Assembly: GCA_008729055.1 (NCBI GenBank)
Contig: SDUX01000010.1
Location: forward strand, 2,247,090-2,311,089
Direction of reading: 5' to 3'
Length of the DNA: 64,000 nt
DNA from: Pyropia haitanensis
Taxonomy: Eukaryota > Rhodophyta > Bangiophyceae > Bangiales > Bangiaceae
The notes under the pieces are model-generated. The model saw only the letters and a list, made by a program, of their open reading frames with translations, made no database searches and was not told where the DNA came from. The translations under genes were made by a program, and so were the position numbers. This document shows positions 23,770-35,313 of the stretch, piece by piece. Each line of letters starts with the position of its first letter. The first letter of the stretch is position 1.

Positions 23770-25404
23770 CGACGCGCGCGACAGGGGCGGCGCCGCCGCC
23801 GTGGTGGGGGGGGGGGGGGGAGGCTGCGGGGGAGGGTGACGGCCGCGCGGGGTGGGGGGGGGGGTGGGCGAGGGGGGGTGACCATGGCTGGGGCGCGCCT
23901 GGGGGGCAGCAGGGGGGGGGGGGGACGGCGCGTGCACCCGACGGGCGCGCGTCGACAGCGGGCCGCCGGGGAAGACCGGCGCGGCGGCAGCCGCCGCCGC
24001 GGGGCGCACCTTGGACACCTGCAGCCGCTACGGCGGACCGCTACCGCCACGCCCGCGGCCGCCGCGGCGGTAGAGTCAAGGCCGCGGCGCGGACGCCAGC
24101 GGCCACGGCGGCGGCCGGCGGCGGCGACGGCGGCGGCGCGCGCCGTCCATGACAGCGAGCGCCAGACAGAGGCGATCGAAGGCCAGCTTTCGCCCCCCCC
24201 CCCCCCCCCTCCTCGCCGCCCCCCTCCGCGGCGCCCCGCTCCGCGAGGCGGATCCCTGCCCGCTCGCCCGTGGTGGCGTGAGGAGGACTGTCGCTCAAGA
24301 ATGGTCATGTGTCATCATTCCATTGTGCGAACTAATTTCAATAAAAGTGGCATCCCTAAATCACCGCGACGAGGATGAAAGGGGGACGGCACCGACTCGG
24401 ACCCGAGCGGCATTCGAGCGGCACCCTCGAGAGCGCTTCCCTGCCGTTGCCGACGCAGCGCCGCCGCGCGGTGCACGCACGGCGAGGCGGCGCGGTCGTG
24501 GCCAGCTGTCCCCCCCCCCCCCCCCGTGGAACCGTCTTGCGCGTGCCTACGTATGCCCGCTTCCTTGCCGCCTCCATCATATGCCGTGACGGTACTGCCC
24601 GCGCGCGCCCCCGTGCGCCGCGGCGGGGTGCGCACGCGCGGCCGCGCACCCGCGCCGGGCGGCCGCGCACCGCGGCCGTGGCGCCGCCGCCCCGCGACGG
24701 CGGCGGCGGTGGCGGCGGTGACGACCAGTGGCGGCGGTCGGCCGCGTGGCGATGGAGGGCGGGCTCGGCTTCCAGAGGCCAGGCGCGCCACCGTCAGCTC
24801 TACTGCGGGGGGGGGGGGGGGGGGGGGCGGTGGGGGCTCCCTCACCGCGCTGCCCGCCCCTGGCGCGACCGGCGCGTCGGCTGCTGAGGGCGCAAGGGAG
24901 AAGGGGCGGATGGGGGGTGGACGTGTCCGCAGCCCCAGGCGTGGGCCCACCGCCACGGGTGGTCCCACCTTCTCCAGACGCGACGGGCATCCCGGCCTCA
25001 GCCCCCAGCCCCCCAGGCGGCGTACCACGGGCCCGCTCCGCTCCCCTCCAGCAAGGGGGTCGGCGGCGTGCGCAGCGTGGCCTTGCGCCCGGGTGGGTGG
25101 TACCAACACGCGTCCGCCCCCTCCAGACCATGCGGCGCGACGGGCGGCGGCCGCGGCCACGGACGTGGCAGCCGCGTTGATAAGGGCCGCCACCCCCCCC
25201 GCCTCAGCCCCAGCGTCGTCGCCCCTCGCACCGGCTGGCCCGCTCTTCCCTCCTGCCCTCCCGCCCAACACCGCCGCCACCGCCGCCCTCTTGACACTGC
25301 AGGTGAGCCTCGCCGTGGGTCACCCCCGCGCCATCGTCGTCACGCCGGCGGCGCCGCCGTTGCACCCCCCCCCCCCCTCCCGTCCCCGCACGCATCCGGG
25401 CGTC
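23770..25404. other. Intergenic spacer between divergent genes
   Basis: It separates ARP8 (-) from the secreted protein gene (+). On the ARP8 side the + strand has G runs (23806-23820, 23858-23866), meaning sense-strand C tracts. An AT-rich island with ATTTCAATAAAAG sits at about 24312-24362. On the right, C runs (24510-24524, 25368-25379) precede the + strand start. No coding evidence. Confidence 0.5.
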
Positions 25405-26589
25405 ATGGCCCCCCGTAGGGCGACCACCACCGCAGCGGCCGCGTCGGCAGCCGTCACGGTCACACTGCTCGTGGCCGCGGCGCTAGTGGCGGCGCAGCCG
25501 CCGCTGGCAGGAGGCGACCCGGCCGCCGCCGCCGCCGCCGCCGTCACCGTAACGCCCGCGCCCACGGCGGTGTCCTTCTCGACGACGCCCCAGGCGGCGA
25601 TGCCGCTCATGATGCCCATGCCGTCGGCGACGGCGGCGGCCGCGATGCCGTCGCCGCCGGGCGAGTCGGTGCGGCCGCCGCCCGCGGTGACCGAGACGCC
25701 ACCCGGGGCGCCCGCCCCCGCGGCACCCGCCGCGCCGCTGGGCCCAACGTCCCCCCCAACCACCGCGGCGGCCGACCCGCCGCCCGCGGGCGCGCCGCTA
25801 CCAACAATCGTGCCCGGCGCGGTGCCCGCGGCAACGGCGGTGGTGGCGGCCAAGGCGGACCCCGCCGACGCCGCGGGCGCGCCCACCATTGCGGGCTTTT
25901 GGGTGGTCAACGCGACGAGCGGCGCGTGGCTCTTCCCGCTCACGTCAACGACCATCCTGCAGCCTGCCGAGCTCGGCTCCTACTCCATCGCCGCCGTGCC
26001 AACCGCCGCCACGTCGGCGGGCGTGACGTTTTCGGCGCCGGCCAAGTACGCGCACACGGAGGTCGCGCCGCCCTACCTGCTCGGCTGGGACGTCGACGGC
26101 GCCGCACGGCCGGTCTTTCTCAGCACCGGCACCCAAACTGTCGCGGCGTATGTCGGCGCCCCCACCGGCGACGGCGACGGCGCCCTCGGGCCCGTCGCGA
26201 CCGTCACGTTCACCGTCGTGTTTCCTGCGGTGACAGAGTTTTGGGTCCTTGACGCCGACCCGACGCGGACGACCAACGGCCGCCGCCTGTTCCAGCTATC
26301 GGACAACTCCACCGTCATTGACGTCGCGACGGTTGGCAAGTGGTCCATCGAGGCGGTGTACGCGCCCGGCGACGGGCTGGCCGTCCGCTTCACGGAGCCG
26401 CCCCAGTACGCGCACCTGGAGCGCGGCGAGCGGCCACTGATGATGGCGCCGACGAGCCCCGGGGTGGTGTGGCCGGCGCGCCTGCCGCTCGGCCGCCACA
26501 CCGTCGCGGCGCACGCGGAGGACTGGCGGGGGCAGCGGGGGCCGGGCAAGGCCATCTCGTTTGTGGTGGACGACTCCGAGTCCAACTGA
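25405..26589 (+). CDS. Putative secreted protein with two tandem beta-sandwich-like repeats
   Basis: A 394-residue protein. The ATG at 25405 starts a typical signal peptide (basic start, then VTVTLLVAAALVAAQ). Residues about 30-160 are Ala/Pro/Thr-rich, like a linker or O-glycosylated stalk. Two repeats of about 110 residues follow, one from about residue 162 (GFWVVNATSGAWLFPL...SYSIAAV...KYAHTEV...GTQTVAAYV...VTFTVV) and one from about 278 (EFWVLDADPTRTTNGRRLFQL...WSIEAVY...QYAHLERG...GRHTVAAHAED...ISFVV). They align along their length, so this is an internal duplication. The pattern FxLxDAD...hxIxA...F...G.HTxxAxxxD...G....FxV resembles repeats of bacterial and algal cell-surface proteins. 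A cell-wall or extracellular role is inferred; no enzyme motif is seen. Confidence 0.7.
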   Translation: MAPRRATTTAAAASAAVTVTLLVAAALVAAQPPLAGGDPAAAAAAAVTVTPAPTAVSFSTTPQAAMPLMMPMPSATAAAAMPSPPGESVRPPPAVTETPPGAPAPAAPAAPLGPTSPPTTAAADPPPAGAPLPTIVPGAVPAATAVVAAKADPADAAGAPTIAGFWVVNATSGAWLFPLTSTTILQPAELGSYSIAAVPTAATSAGVTFSAPAKYAHTEVAPPYLLGWDVDGAARPVFLSTGTQTVAAYVGAPTGDGDGALGPVATVTFTVVFPAVTEFWVLDADPTRTTNGRRLFQLSDNSTVIDVATVGKWSIEAVYAPGDGLAVRFTEPPQYAHLERGERPLMMAPTSPGVVWPARLPLGRHTVAAHAEDWRGQRGPGKAISFVVDDSESN

Positions 26590-27313
26590 GGAGGGGGGGG
26601 GGCGCGGCTGGCAGGATTCGCGAATGAGGGAGCATGGAGGGGGGGGGGGGAGGCGGAAAGGAGGTCGCGGCGGTGGCCTGACCGGGGCCACCGCGCGCGC
26701 TGGCGGTGCCGACGGCTGCGGGACCGCACGTCCTGGGCGTTGGCGCTGGGCGCTGCCGTTTGAAAAAGAAGCACACGTGCAACACGGACATGGAGGACGG
26801 GGGGGGGGGGGCGCCGCGTCCTGCTGTGGGTGGTGGAGGGACCGTTAGGGGGTCAAAGCAAACCCTCCCCCCTCACGGCGCCCCGGCTGGTAGATGAGAC
26901 AGTGAGGCGCGCCGCCGCCCACCGAGCCGGCCGTCCCAGTTGCGGCGGCCGGCGTGCCGGCCCGCCCAATCCGGCCACCACAGGGGGCGCGGCGGCACGA
27001 CCCACGCGCGAGGCCGCATCCGCACACCACCCGCCCTCCGCCGCCTCTGCACGGGCAAGACGACGACACCAAACCGCCGCCCGTCCACACGACGCGTGCC
27101 GATGTGCGCCAGCGGCACCACCCCCCCCCCCTGGCATGCTACCCAGGTGGTCTCTCAAACCACGCTGGGGCGTCACCCACTGTGCGCACATCACGCACCG
27201 ACCACCACCACCACCCCCCCCACTATCAAGCTCGGCGGCACAAGAACAAGGGGGGAAAAGCCGAGGACGGGGGCGTGCATCCACCCCACCACCACCCCAC
27301 CTCGACGTTTTTT
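26590..27313. other. Intergenic spacer between convergent genes
   Basis: About 720 bases with G runs (26591-26600, 26641-26650, 26799-26809) then mixed sequence. GTTTGAAAAAGAAG at 26758 and T8 at 27308-27315 are the only A/T runs. No coding signal. Confidence 0.45.
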
Positions 27314-29385
27314 TTACGGAAACGCGCGCTTCTTGGACTTGGCCTCGACGATGAAGATGAGTTCAGGCGGCACCTTGTACTTGGTGCGGACGAGGTCCGC
27401 AAACTCGTGCGCGCGGGTGCCCTGGATTTCCACCGTGTCCCGGTTGTCGGCCGACTGGGGGGATACCGTGCAGACAAAGACAGAAACGGGCGACGCGGGG
27501 GGGGGGGGGATCCGACAAGGGAGCGGCACACCAACGCTTGGACGTTAGCACCCCAGCACGAGACATCGGGCGACGGTGCATGCACGCTAGTGATGGCGGC
27601 GCCCAGTTGGCAACACAGCACAGTTCCAAAACACGGAAGTCGCGTGTGACGGCGAGCACCCAACCGTGAAGAGACTTGGCAACGATTCTCCCCCTCCTCC
27701 CCTTGCCCACCACCTCCTTTCTTCCCTTCACTGTCCCCTTACCCGACCCGCTCCCCACATCGTTCCCCCTCCCTCCAACCCTCTCGTTACCCGGCCCGTC
27801 CTTCCATCCCCCCCCCCTCCCCCCCCCGCAGCCCGTTCCAGTCGCGCGACCCCGCAGCCTCCCCGGGCATACCTTCGCCACGGTAGCGCCACTCGCAAAC
27901 GCCTTTTTGCACGCCCGCGCCGCGTCCGCGAGCTTAATGTCAAACAGGTCGAGGCCCATGACGATGGTCACCTGCTTACGGCCCTTGCGCTGGTCCGTGT
28001 GGATGACCACCTCGGGGTTGACCCGCGTCGACCGCCCGCCGGCGCGCTTGACCAGCTTCGGGCCCGCCAGCGACGACGCCACCGCCGCGTCGGCCGCCGC
28101 GGTGGCCGACGCGGCCGCCGCTTCGGCATCAACGGCCATGGCGGCCAGCCTGGACGGGGTGGAGGCGCGCCGCACAAGACAACCCGCAGCAGCACCACGT
28201 GCCGAGGTAAACACGCCGGGGGGGGGACCAAAAGAGCGCCACACACACCAAGGGACACGGGAACAGAAGACAAAAATCGCAGGCGCCGCAAGAGCTGGCA
28301 AAGAGCACGGGTGTGAGCGGACTGTGACGCCAAGCGGGCACCGCCACCCGGGTGGTGCGGTCAAGACCCCACCACGGCCGCGACACCCGGGCACACCCCG
28401 TGGCACCGCACGGGCGCTGGTCCCACACAGCACCGCTCAGGTGGCACGCGGCACGAGCAACGTACTTGGCTTCCAGCTCCCCCTCCTCAAACAGCTCCGG
28501 CACCAGCGCGGGGTGCGCCTCCTTCAGCCATGGTTTGCACCTGTGGCGCGCCCGCCGCCCACCCCCCCCACCCAACACACGGTGCAGCAACGGGTCGGAA
28601 GCAAAGGCGGCCACCAGCGACGCACTCCCCCCACCACAGGAGCACAACAAACAAAAGCCGGGACTCGTGCACAGCAGAGCGTCAGAATAGCCTCAACGCC
28701 GCTGCCACGCCAGCGGATTCTCCGCCCGCGGCCGCGCCGCGCAGACGCACGCACCGGCGCACCCGCATCGGCAGCCCGCACGCCAGCGGGGCCGCGCCGG
28801 TACAGCCACCCCACCCGCAACACCCGGTCACCGACCGCCGAGCCGCGGCGGCACTACCCCTCCCCCCAAAAACAGGGCACCTCAGCCACTGCCTACCCCG
28901 CTCCCCGTCACCTCTCGCCGCTGTCCCCCAGCCAAGACCCCCCCCCTTACCCTCGCACCCACCATGACCTGCACCCCGCCCCACCCCCACCACCACTCCC
29001 AACCACCAACACCACCATCCCTACCACCCCCACTGCACTCGCTCCCTCCTCCCCTCCCCTCCCTCTCCACCCCCCTCCCCGCGCCCACAGCGACGACGCA
29101 CTTGGCAAACACCGAGTTGGAGTTGAAGCGGCAATACTCGGGCGGCAGCCCACACATCGGGCAGTACTCGACGGCCAGCGGGTACGACGGCGCCTCGGCG
29201 GCGGCGGGGGCGGCAGCGGTGGCGGCGGCGGCGTCGCCCGCGTCGCCGCCGGCCGCTGCCGCGTCGCCGCCGCCGCCATCGCCGCCGGCCGCCGCTGCCG
29301 CCGCGTCGGCGGCGGGCGGCAGCGTCGGCCACGTAGCGTCGTCGGCCGCGGCGGGCGCGTCTGCTGGGGCCGACACCGCCGCCAT
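27314..29385 (-). CDS. DENR: Density-regulated protein DENR (SUI1-domain translation factor), four exons
   Basis: DENR acts with MCT-1 in recycling post-termination 40S subunits and in reinitiation. Exons on the minus strand: 29385-29102, 28540-28466, 28149-27873 and 27454-27314, giving 258 residues. The start lies in CCACCATGG. The N-terminal zinc-binding knuckle is C75-x2-C78-x6-C85-x10-C96 (YPLAVEYCPMCGLPPEYC), with the fourth Cys created by the first splice (KCKPWLKEAHP). The SUI1 domain covers about residues 165-252: KQVTIVMGLDLFDIKLADAARACKK, GATVAK joined to SADNRDTVEIQGTRAHEF, ending in VPPELIFIVEAKSKKRAFP. Introns are 561, 316 and 418 bases, with donors GTGCGT, GTACGT and GTATGC and acceptors CACAG, TCCAG and CCCAG; all phases agree. 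An Ala/Gly-rich N-terminal extension of about 65 residues makes it longer than animal DENR (198). Confidence 0.93.
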
Positions 29386-30379
29386 GGTGGATCCTGCTGG
29401 TGGCACAGGCACCACAGAATCTGTGCAAGGAAGCGCGACGGTGGAGGAGGGGGATGGTGGGGAAGGGGACGCGGCGACGGAGAGGGACGCCGGCCGGTCA
29501 AGGACGCAGACCCACCTTGATTGGGGCGGGCAGCCAGTGCTGGCACGCCACCGTCCCTCCCCTGGTCAGCAAATGTACACTCCTGAGGTGCACGTCGTGT
29601 ACAAGACTTGATTGGCTCCCTCATGTTATGACAGTGACCACGTGTCCCAGCGTTTCCTGTTTCTTCAGATCGCGTGTTGCGTGCGAAGTTCGGGGGTGGG
29701 GTAGTTAGAGGGTTTGCTGGTTGTGGACTGGAACCCCCTGTGCAGCGTGGAAGCAGCCAAGGTAAGTCGTAATAAATCCATCACCAGAGAGTTGCACTCT
29801 CCCACTCGTGGGCAGATTTCAAGGGAGGGCTACATGGCTCTCGATCGTGCCTGTGCTGGGCTGGTCGCCATTGGCCGTCGACTCGCGATTGGTTGACTCC
29901 GGCATCCGCGACCCACACCTCGTGTGAGGATGGGCAGCGGGGGGGGGCCTCAATACTGTAAATAAAATTTGAGCCTAGTTTTGGCGGTTTGAGCCGTCGT
30001 CGACGGCACCCGTCCGTTTTTCTTTGAGCCCCAGCCTCGTGGCGCACCGCGCCGGCCGCCTCGGCGGGCGACGGCGGCCGCGCCGTGTGAGAGCGCCGGC
30101 GGGAGCGGAGATTGCCCCGTCCCCGCATTTGACGGGCGGCCGACGTGTTGCCAAAACGGGGGCGCACTTCCGGAAGCCACAGCGCATCTCAAAGAGTTCA
30201 ACACTGCCCTCCACAACCGCCCTCCGCCCCAACCCCGCCCGTCGCTCTCCGTAGCTGTCCTTCGTCTCCCTCCATCCCCGTTACCGCCCCTCTTTGCCCT
30301 TCATCCTATCCTCCTTTCCGTAGCCGCGCCGCCCTCGCCTCTTCCCGCTCCTCCCCCCCCCACTTCCTACCCCGGAACC
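29386..30379. other. Divergent promoter region between DENR and the RRM gene
   Basis: Lower GC than its surroundings. It contains AATAAA-like words (29771, 29959) and a donor-like GGTAAGTCG at 29760. The last 150 bases before the RRM gene are pyrimidine-rich (CTCCTCCCCCCCCCACTTCC), and the DENR side is purine-rich on +, that is pyrimidine-rich on its sense strand. It probably holds both promoters and 5' leaders. Confidence 0.5.
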
Positions 30380-31292
30380 ATGTCTCAGATGGCCGCCTTT
30401 GTGGGCGCCGCCGTTGGCGCGACCCTCCGGTCGGCTCGCTCCGCCGCCATCTGTGGCCGGTCGCTGTCTGTGTCGGCGCCGGCCGCCATGCGGGCAACTG
30501 CCCCCGTCCGGGTACGTGAAGCGTCGCGTAATCTTGGGGTGCTCGCCCTTCTTTGGTCACATGCTCTGCGGCTGTTGTTCGGGCGTTTGCCGCAGCGCGG
30601 CGCTGTGTGTGCTGTGTGCTCTGTGCTGTGGGAGTTGGCAGTCTGTTTTGCGGGACGGCTGCTTGGGCCTAGCGCACGGTTGCTGTTGATGAGACGCCAG
30701 CCACGGAAGTATTTGCTGTACGCTCATCCCCCAGGTGCTAACGTTCTGTGCGTTTGTATCTGCGGCTGTCATGCCCTCTTTTTGTGCTGTTTACAGATGA
30801 TGGAGGCGATGGACGATGAGGCCCGGGTTACGGAGGACGCTAAGCTGTTCGTTGGCAACCTTTCGTGGAGCACCACGGACGAGGTACGTTGGAGTTGTCA
30901 TTGCTTGGGTCACCTGTGTGTGTGCTAGTGACTAGGGAGTTGGGCCGTAAGCGTAGAGGCGAGGTTGCTTGCTCGCCTTCACATGTCTGACATGTCCATA
31001 TTGTGTGCTCTGACTGTTGTCTGGTCTTGTATCCATTGCCTTGGGACTATTGCAGACGCTGGGCGTTGCCTTTGAGGAGTTCGGCACGGTCCTGGACGCG
31101 CGCGTTGTGATGGATCGCTTCACTGGCAAGAGCCGCGGCTTTGGCTTTGTCACCTTTGATGCCGCCCCGTCTGCCGACCAGGCGCTGGAGGGCATGAACG
31201 GGCGCGAGGTTGACGGCCGCGCCATCCGCGTGGACCGCGCTAACTCGCGCCCGCAGCGCCGGGAGCGCCGGCCGCGTGAGGAGATGTACTAG
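30380..31292 (+). CDS. Single-RRM RNA-binding protein with organelle presequence, three exons
   Basis: Exons 30380-30511, 30797-30883 and 31056-31292, all phase 0, give 151 residues. Both donors are GTACGT; acceptors are TTTACAG and TTGCAG. Residues 1-44 (rich in Ala, Ser and Arg, no acidic residue, with LRSARSAAICGRSLSVSAPAAMRA) look like a plastid or mitochondrial transit peptide. The RRM follows: RNP2 LFVGNL at 61-66 and RNP1 RGFGFVTF at 100-107. The short tail RPQRRERRPREEMY is basic and lacks the Gly-rich region of plant GR-RBPs. It resembles small organellar RRM proteins of the GRP/ORRM and cyanobacterial Rbp type, which bind single-stranded RNA. The specific target is unknown. The third-exon sequence is continuous with the RRM fold, so the model is firm. 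Confidence 0.9.
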
Positions 31293-32544
31293 ACGCATCC
31301 GCTGTGTCTTCACTCCACGTGACCATCCGATCATGGCGCGTGCGAGTAGGCTGGTTACGGGGAGCCCCGGGGGGGTTGCGCGGGCGGAAGTGGCTCGGCT
31401 TGGGGCGGAGCTGGGTGAGAGAGGTCTAACGAGCGGCTGCGGGCAGACAAGAATTTTGCTCGCCGCGGCAGCGGTTGGGGCGGCACGCAAGGTGCAGCAG
31501 CGCGCGCGTGAAGCGCACGGCATTGGCCGGACAAGGATGTTTCTTCCTCCTGTGAGCAGTCGTGTCCATTTCTGTTTTAGCGTCTCCTGTTTTGGTCTTG
31601 TGTGGCTGCTCTCTGGCCTGGTGCAGTTGCGTTTTGATGTGTGCGCGCAGTCGTAGGTGATATTTGGTCTCGATGCTCGATTTTTTGCGCAACTAGCGAC
31701 GTGGTTGGGGCTTGTGGAGGCACCTTTTTTCGTCGGAGACCAGGCTCGCTCCTAAGCGGCGGTGGTCTGTTCAAGCAGAAGTCCGAAGCGGAACGTAAAT
31801 AGGGAGATGTGACCAGACGTTGTGAGGCTTGCCTGTTCGCACGCATGTGGAGGCTTTTTTGTGTCCCTGTGGTGGTTGGCAGGGATGGTGGACTGTCGAG
31901 ATGACGCTGCCGTGAACACGCTGCTGCATGGGCGCAGCGACCGCTCCTGCCGCCAGACCGACGCCGACCCGCGGTGGCTGGGGACGCCGCCCGCCCCCTC
32001 CGTGCCTGGTCACACCGCCCGCCACGTCGACGCTGGTTAGTGGTAAACGCTGTGCGCCAGCCCCCAACGTCCACGCTCCACCATCCTCCACGCTGAGTGC
32101 GAGTGTCATACTGCCACTCGCGGCGGCGGACATGCCCGCCCGACAGGGGTGGACAGGCCTGGCACCGCACGGCGGCGAGGGGGCGACGACACGCACGGGT
32201 GCCACCGCACTTTTCTGGGATCCGACACCACGGGGAGAAGAGCCGCGCTACGCGCGCAAACACGGGACACAAACGCAACCAGAGACAACGTCCCAACACG
32301 CACGACAACGCCACACGCACACATGGCAACCGCACGCAAACGACGCTCATAGGGCTGGCGCACACCAGCCGGCAGCACAACAAAACAAAACAAAAAAGAC
32401 GAAAAAGAAACAAGAGCGACAGGCACAGGCCGCGACCGCTACCACCCCCAATGTCATCGCGCCACCTACGGGGTCACTGTTACAATACAAGAGGACAGTC
32501 AAGGGCCGAAGGTGTGGGGGGAGGGGCGAGCAAGACCGGGGGGG
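31293..32544. other. Intergenic spacer between convergent genes
   Basis: The first 400 bases after the RRM gene have T-rich patches (CTGTTTTAGCGTCTCCTGTTTTGG at 31571, GATTTTTTGCGC at 31679), typical of 3' flanks here. Near 32380-32415 an A-rich stretch (AAAACAAAACAAAAAAG) is the U-rich 3' flank of SGF29 on the other strand. No gene was found between. Confidence 0.5.
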
Positions 32545-34197
32545 TCATACCCCAATGGACGCCACGTACTTCGGCGCCACGGTCTTGGCCGGCGCGGCGG
32601 CGGCCCCTCCGACGCCACCAGCGCCACCAGCGCCACCGGCGCCTCCAGCCCCTCCGTCACCGCCATCGGGGGTGCCTGCGTCGGCCGCGTCGCCATCGTC
32701 CTCCTCATCATCAAAGTTGAGGAGGTAAAGATGGTCCCGCCGCGACGCTGCATTCTCCGCCACCGTCGCTGGGTAAAAGGTGGTCGTGTCAGGGTACATG
32801 GCCAGAACACGTGTGCCCGCCGATAGGCGCAGGTTCGGGTTGATGGGAAGCACCGACAGCTGGTTGCGCGGTACCGAGTAGGTCCTGTGCGAGGAAGAGA
32901 CAAAAGCACGGGTAGACGACAGTACCCAGGCAAGCCGACACAGACCATCCATAGCACCCGAGAGCAAACAGCCGCAACAACCAACAGGAGGTCAGTCACA
33001 GCACGAGAGGAGAGAGGTCTCACCAGGCCGGCAAAAGAGCACAGTGGGAAAGGTGCAAGCAAGCGCGCACCCGTCGACTGCGGCACCCAAGACGGGCCGA
33101 CTCCTCTGGACCGCAACACCCCCAACCACCACAGGGGCATGCGGTACGCAGCCGTGCCACGCAGCCGCCCTCGCAGAGCGCTCCACCGGCGCGCCACGCT
33201 CGACAACGCCGCCAGCCACCCTCGCCACCACAGGCGATGGCAAGCAAAACGACGCCCACCCGTCGAGAATGCCCCCCTCGCCCCCCCACCCCGCAGGTGC
33301 TTCGCAGACAACAGCCCATGACAACAACCAAACGTACTTAGTTTGTGGTGCGTGACCGCTGCGGCGCTTCTCCCCCCCCGCCGCACCGCCGCCACCGCCG
33401 CCGCCATCCTCCTCGTCCTCGTCGTCCTCGTCGTCCACCTCCCCGGCGTCGAGCACCTCGTACTTCTTCGTGTCGGCCGCGTAACGGAGCACCGTGCCGA
33501 GGATCCACGTCCACGCGCCCGTCCCATCCCGCACCCGGCACGCCACCTCCGTGTCGGGCTGGACGCAGCGGCGGGACTCGCCGCCGCCGCCGGCGTGGCT
33601 GCCACCAGCGCTGCAGCGGGCAACAGCGACACGCACCGACACAACAAAGCCGCCACAGTCAAGCAGCACCAAACCAGGACACACACCGGCCACATGAAAA
33701 CAGACACCCGTCGACTCCAGCGTCAGTCCCCCTTGCCATCCGCCCACACCAACGGCCCCCCCAAAAGCGTCCCTCAGACGCGCGGCCGCTAACCCATGGG
33801 GCCAACCCCGACCACCACCCCTGCCGCCAGGGGCGTGGCAACATCCACGTGCGAGCAGAGGAGGCACAAGTACGCCCCACTCCTCCTCCTCCGACTCGGC
33901 CGGTGGCCCCGCAAACCCCGCGCGCCCCAACGCACCTCTTCTTGGTTTTCTTCTTGGCCGACCCCCCCCCGCCGCCCATCCCGCCCGACGTGGTCGACAC
34001 GGCCGGCGCCAGCGACGACGACGACACAATGGGCCCCGCCGAGTGGGTACCCGCGCCGCCCCCCGCGGGCGCCGCGTCCACCGGCGGCACACCCCCCGAG
34101 CCGCGGCTGCCGCTGCCGCCGCCGCCGCCGCCGCCGCCACCGCCGCCGCCGCCGCCACTGGCAGCCGCACCCGGTGCGCCGCCAGACCCCGCGCCAA

Positions 34198-34237
<40 letters not shown>

Positions 34238-34472
34238 GCCACCGCCACCTTCCCGTTTCCTCTTAAGCGGCGACGGCGACGGCCGCCGCCCCCGCCCACG
34301 GCTGTCGACCGACCGGGGGGCGTCCGAACGGGCCTTGGCGTCCTTCCCGCCGCCCGCGGCGTCGTGCTTGGCTTTGCCACGACCACCGCTGGCGGGCGCG
34401 GCGGCCGCCGCCGACCGCCCCCCGCCGCCGCCGCCGCCAGCCACCCCGGCCGCACCGCCGCCACCGCCGCCA

Positions 34473-34504
<32 letters not shown>

Positions 34505-35197
34505 GCCGCCGCTGCCGACGCCACCGCCGCCGACGCCACCGCCGCCGCCGCTTCGGACGGGCCGGCCGCCTCCCCCCCGGGCGGTCTGCCGGTTGAGGCG
34601 GTCGAGCATGGCGAGAAACAGGCGCGCCGCGCGCGCCTCGTCCTCTGAGTAGCGGCTCTTGTCGTACGCAACGGGCGTGTCGTCCCAGCCCGCCGGCGGC
34701 ACCGGCGGGAGGGTGCCCGCCGACGGGACAGGCGTCGCGAGCGCCGTCGGCGGGGGGGGGACAGCAGCGGCGGCGTCGCAACACCGCCGCCGCCCGCGCC
34801 GACCGAACTGGGCGAGTGCCCACGGACGCCGACGCCGCCGCCGCCGCCACCACCACCACCACCGCCACCGCCGCCACCACCGCCGCCGCTGACCCCGTCA
34901 ACAGCAGCACGGGTCACCGGGGCGGGAGCGCCGCCGCCGCCGCCACCACCGGCCGCGCTGCCGCCGTCCCCCCCGTCCGTGCCGTTGGTCACGGCGGAGC
35001 TGCTCGCCGCCGCGGCCGCCGCGGCCGCCGCGGCCGTAGCGGCCGCCGCGGCGGCGGCCGCCTTGGCCGCCGCCGCCGCCGCGGCCGCCGCAGACGCAAC
35101 GCTGCCGCCGCCCGCCACCGCTGCCGCGCCAGCGACAGACGACGGCGGTGGCGGCGGCGGCGGTGGCGGCGGTGGCGGCGGCGGCGGTGGCGGCGGC

Positions 35198-35236
<39 letters not shown>

Positions 35237-35313
35237 ACGACCGACGGGGGCGGGTCGACGGCCATGGCCGCGGCGGTCGACGCGGCGGCCGCGGACGAGG
35301 TCGCCGCGGCCAT
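32545..35313 (-). CDS. SGF29: SGF29-like SAGA subunit with tandem Tudor domain, three exons
   Basis: SGF29 reads H3K4 methylation for the SAGA acetyltransferase complex. Exons on the minus strand: 35313-33936, 33610-33338 and 32884-32545. Both introns (325 and 453 bases) have donors GTGCGT and GTACGT and join in matching phase (KKS and QTKTY). The tandem Tudor domain is at the C-terminus: DTEVACRVRDGTGAWTWILGTVLRYAADTKKYEVLDAGE, then NLRLSAGTRVLAMYPDTTTFYPATV and YLLNFDDEEDD, ending KYVASIGV. The order and aromatic residues match SGF29. Between the repeats are Asp/Glu and Gly runs. Exon 1 encodes a long Ala/Pro/Gly-rich N-terminus plus one plain helical stretch (YDKSRYSEDEARAARLFLAMLDRLNRQTA). 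The frame slips by one in the G9 run 34752-34760, where one base seems to be missing. With it restored in length the protein would have 663 residues, more than twice animal SGF29. The start could also be the ATG at 35265. Confidence 0.87.

Noticed and set aside
24335..24350. CAATAAAAG as a poly(A) signal
   Set aside because: No gene on the + strand ends before it; both neighbouring genes run away from this point.
27666..28316. Plus-strand frames across the DENR gene
   Set aside because: They are antisense shadows of DENR exon 3 and its introns; the minus-strand exons join in phase and match the family.
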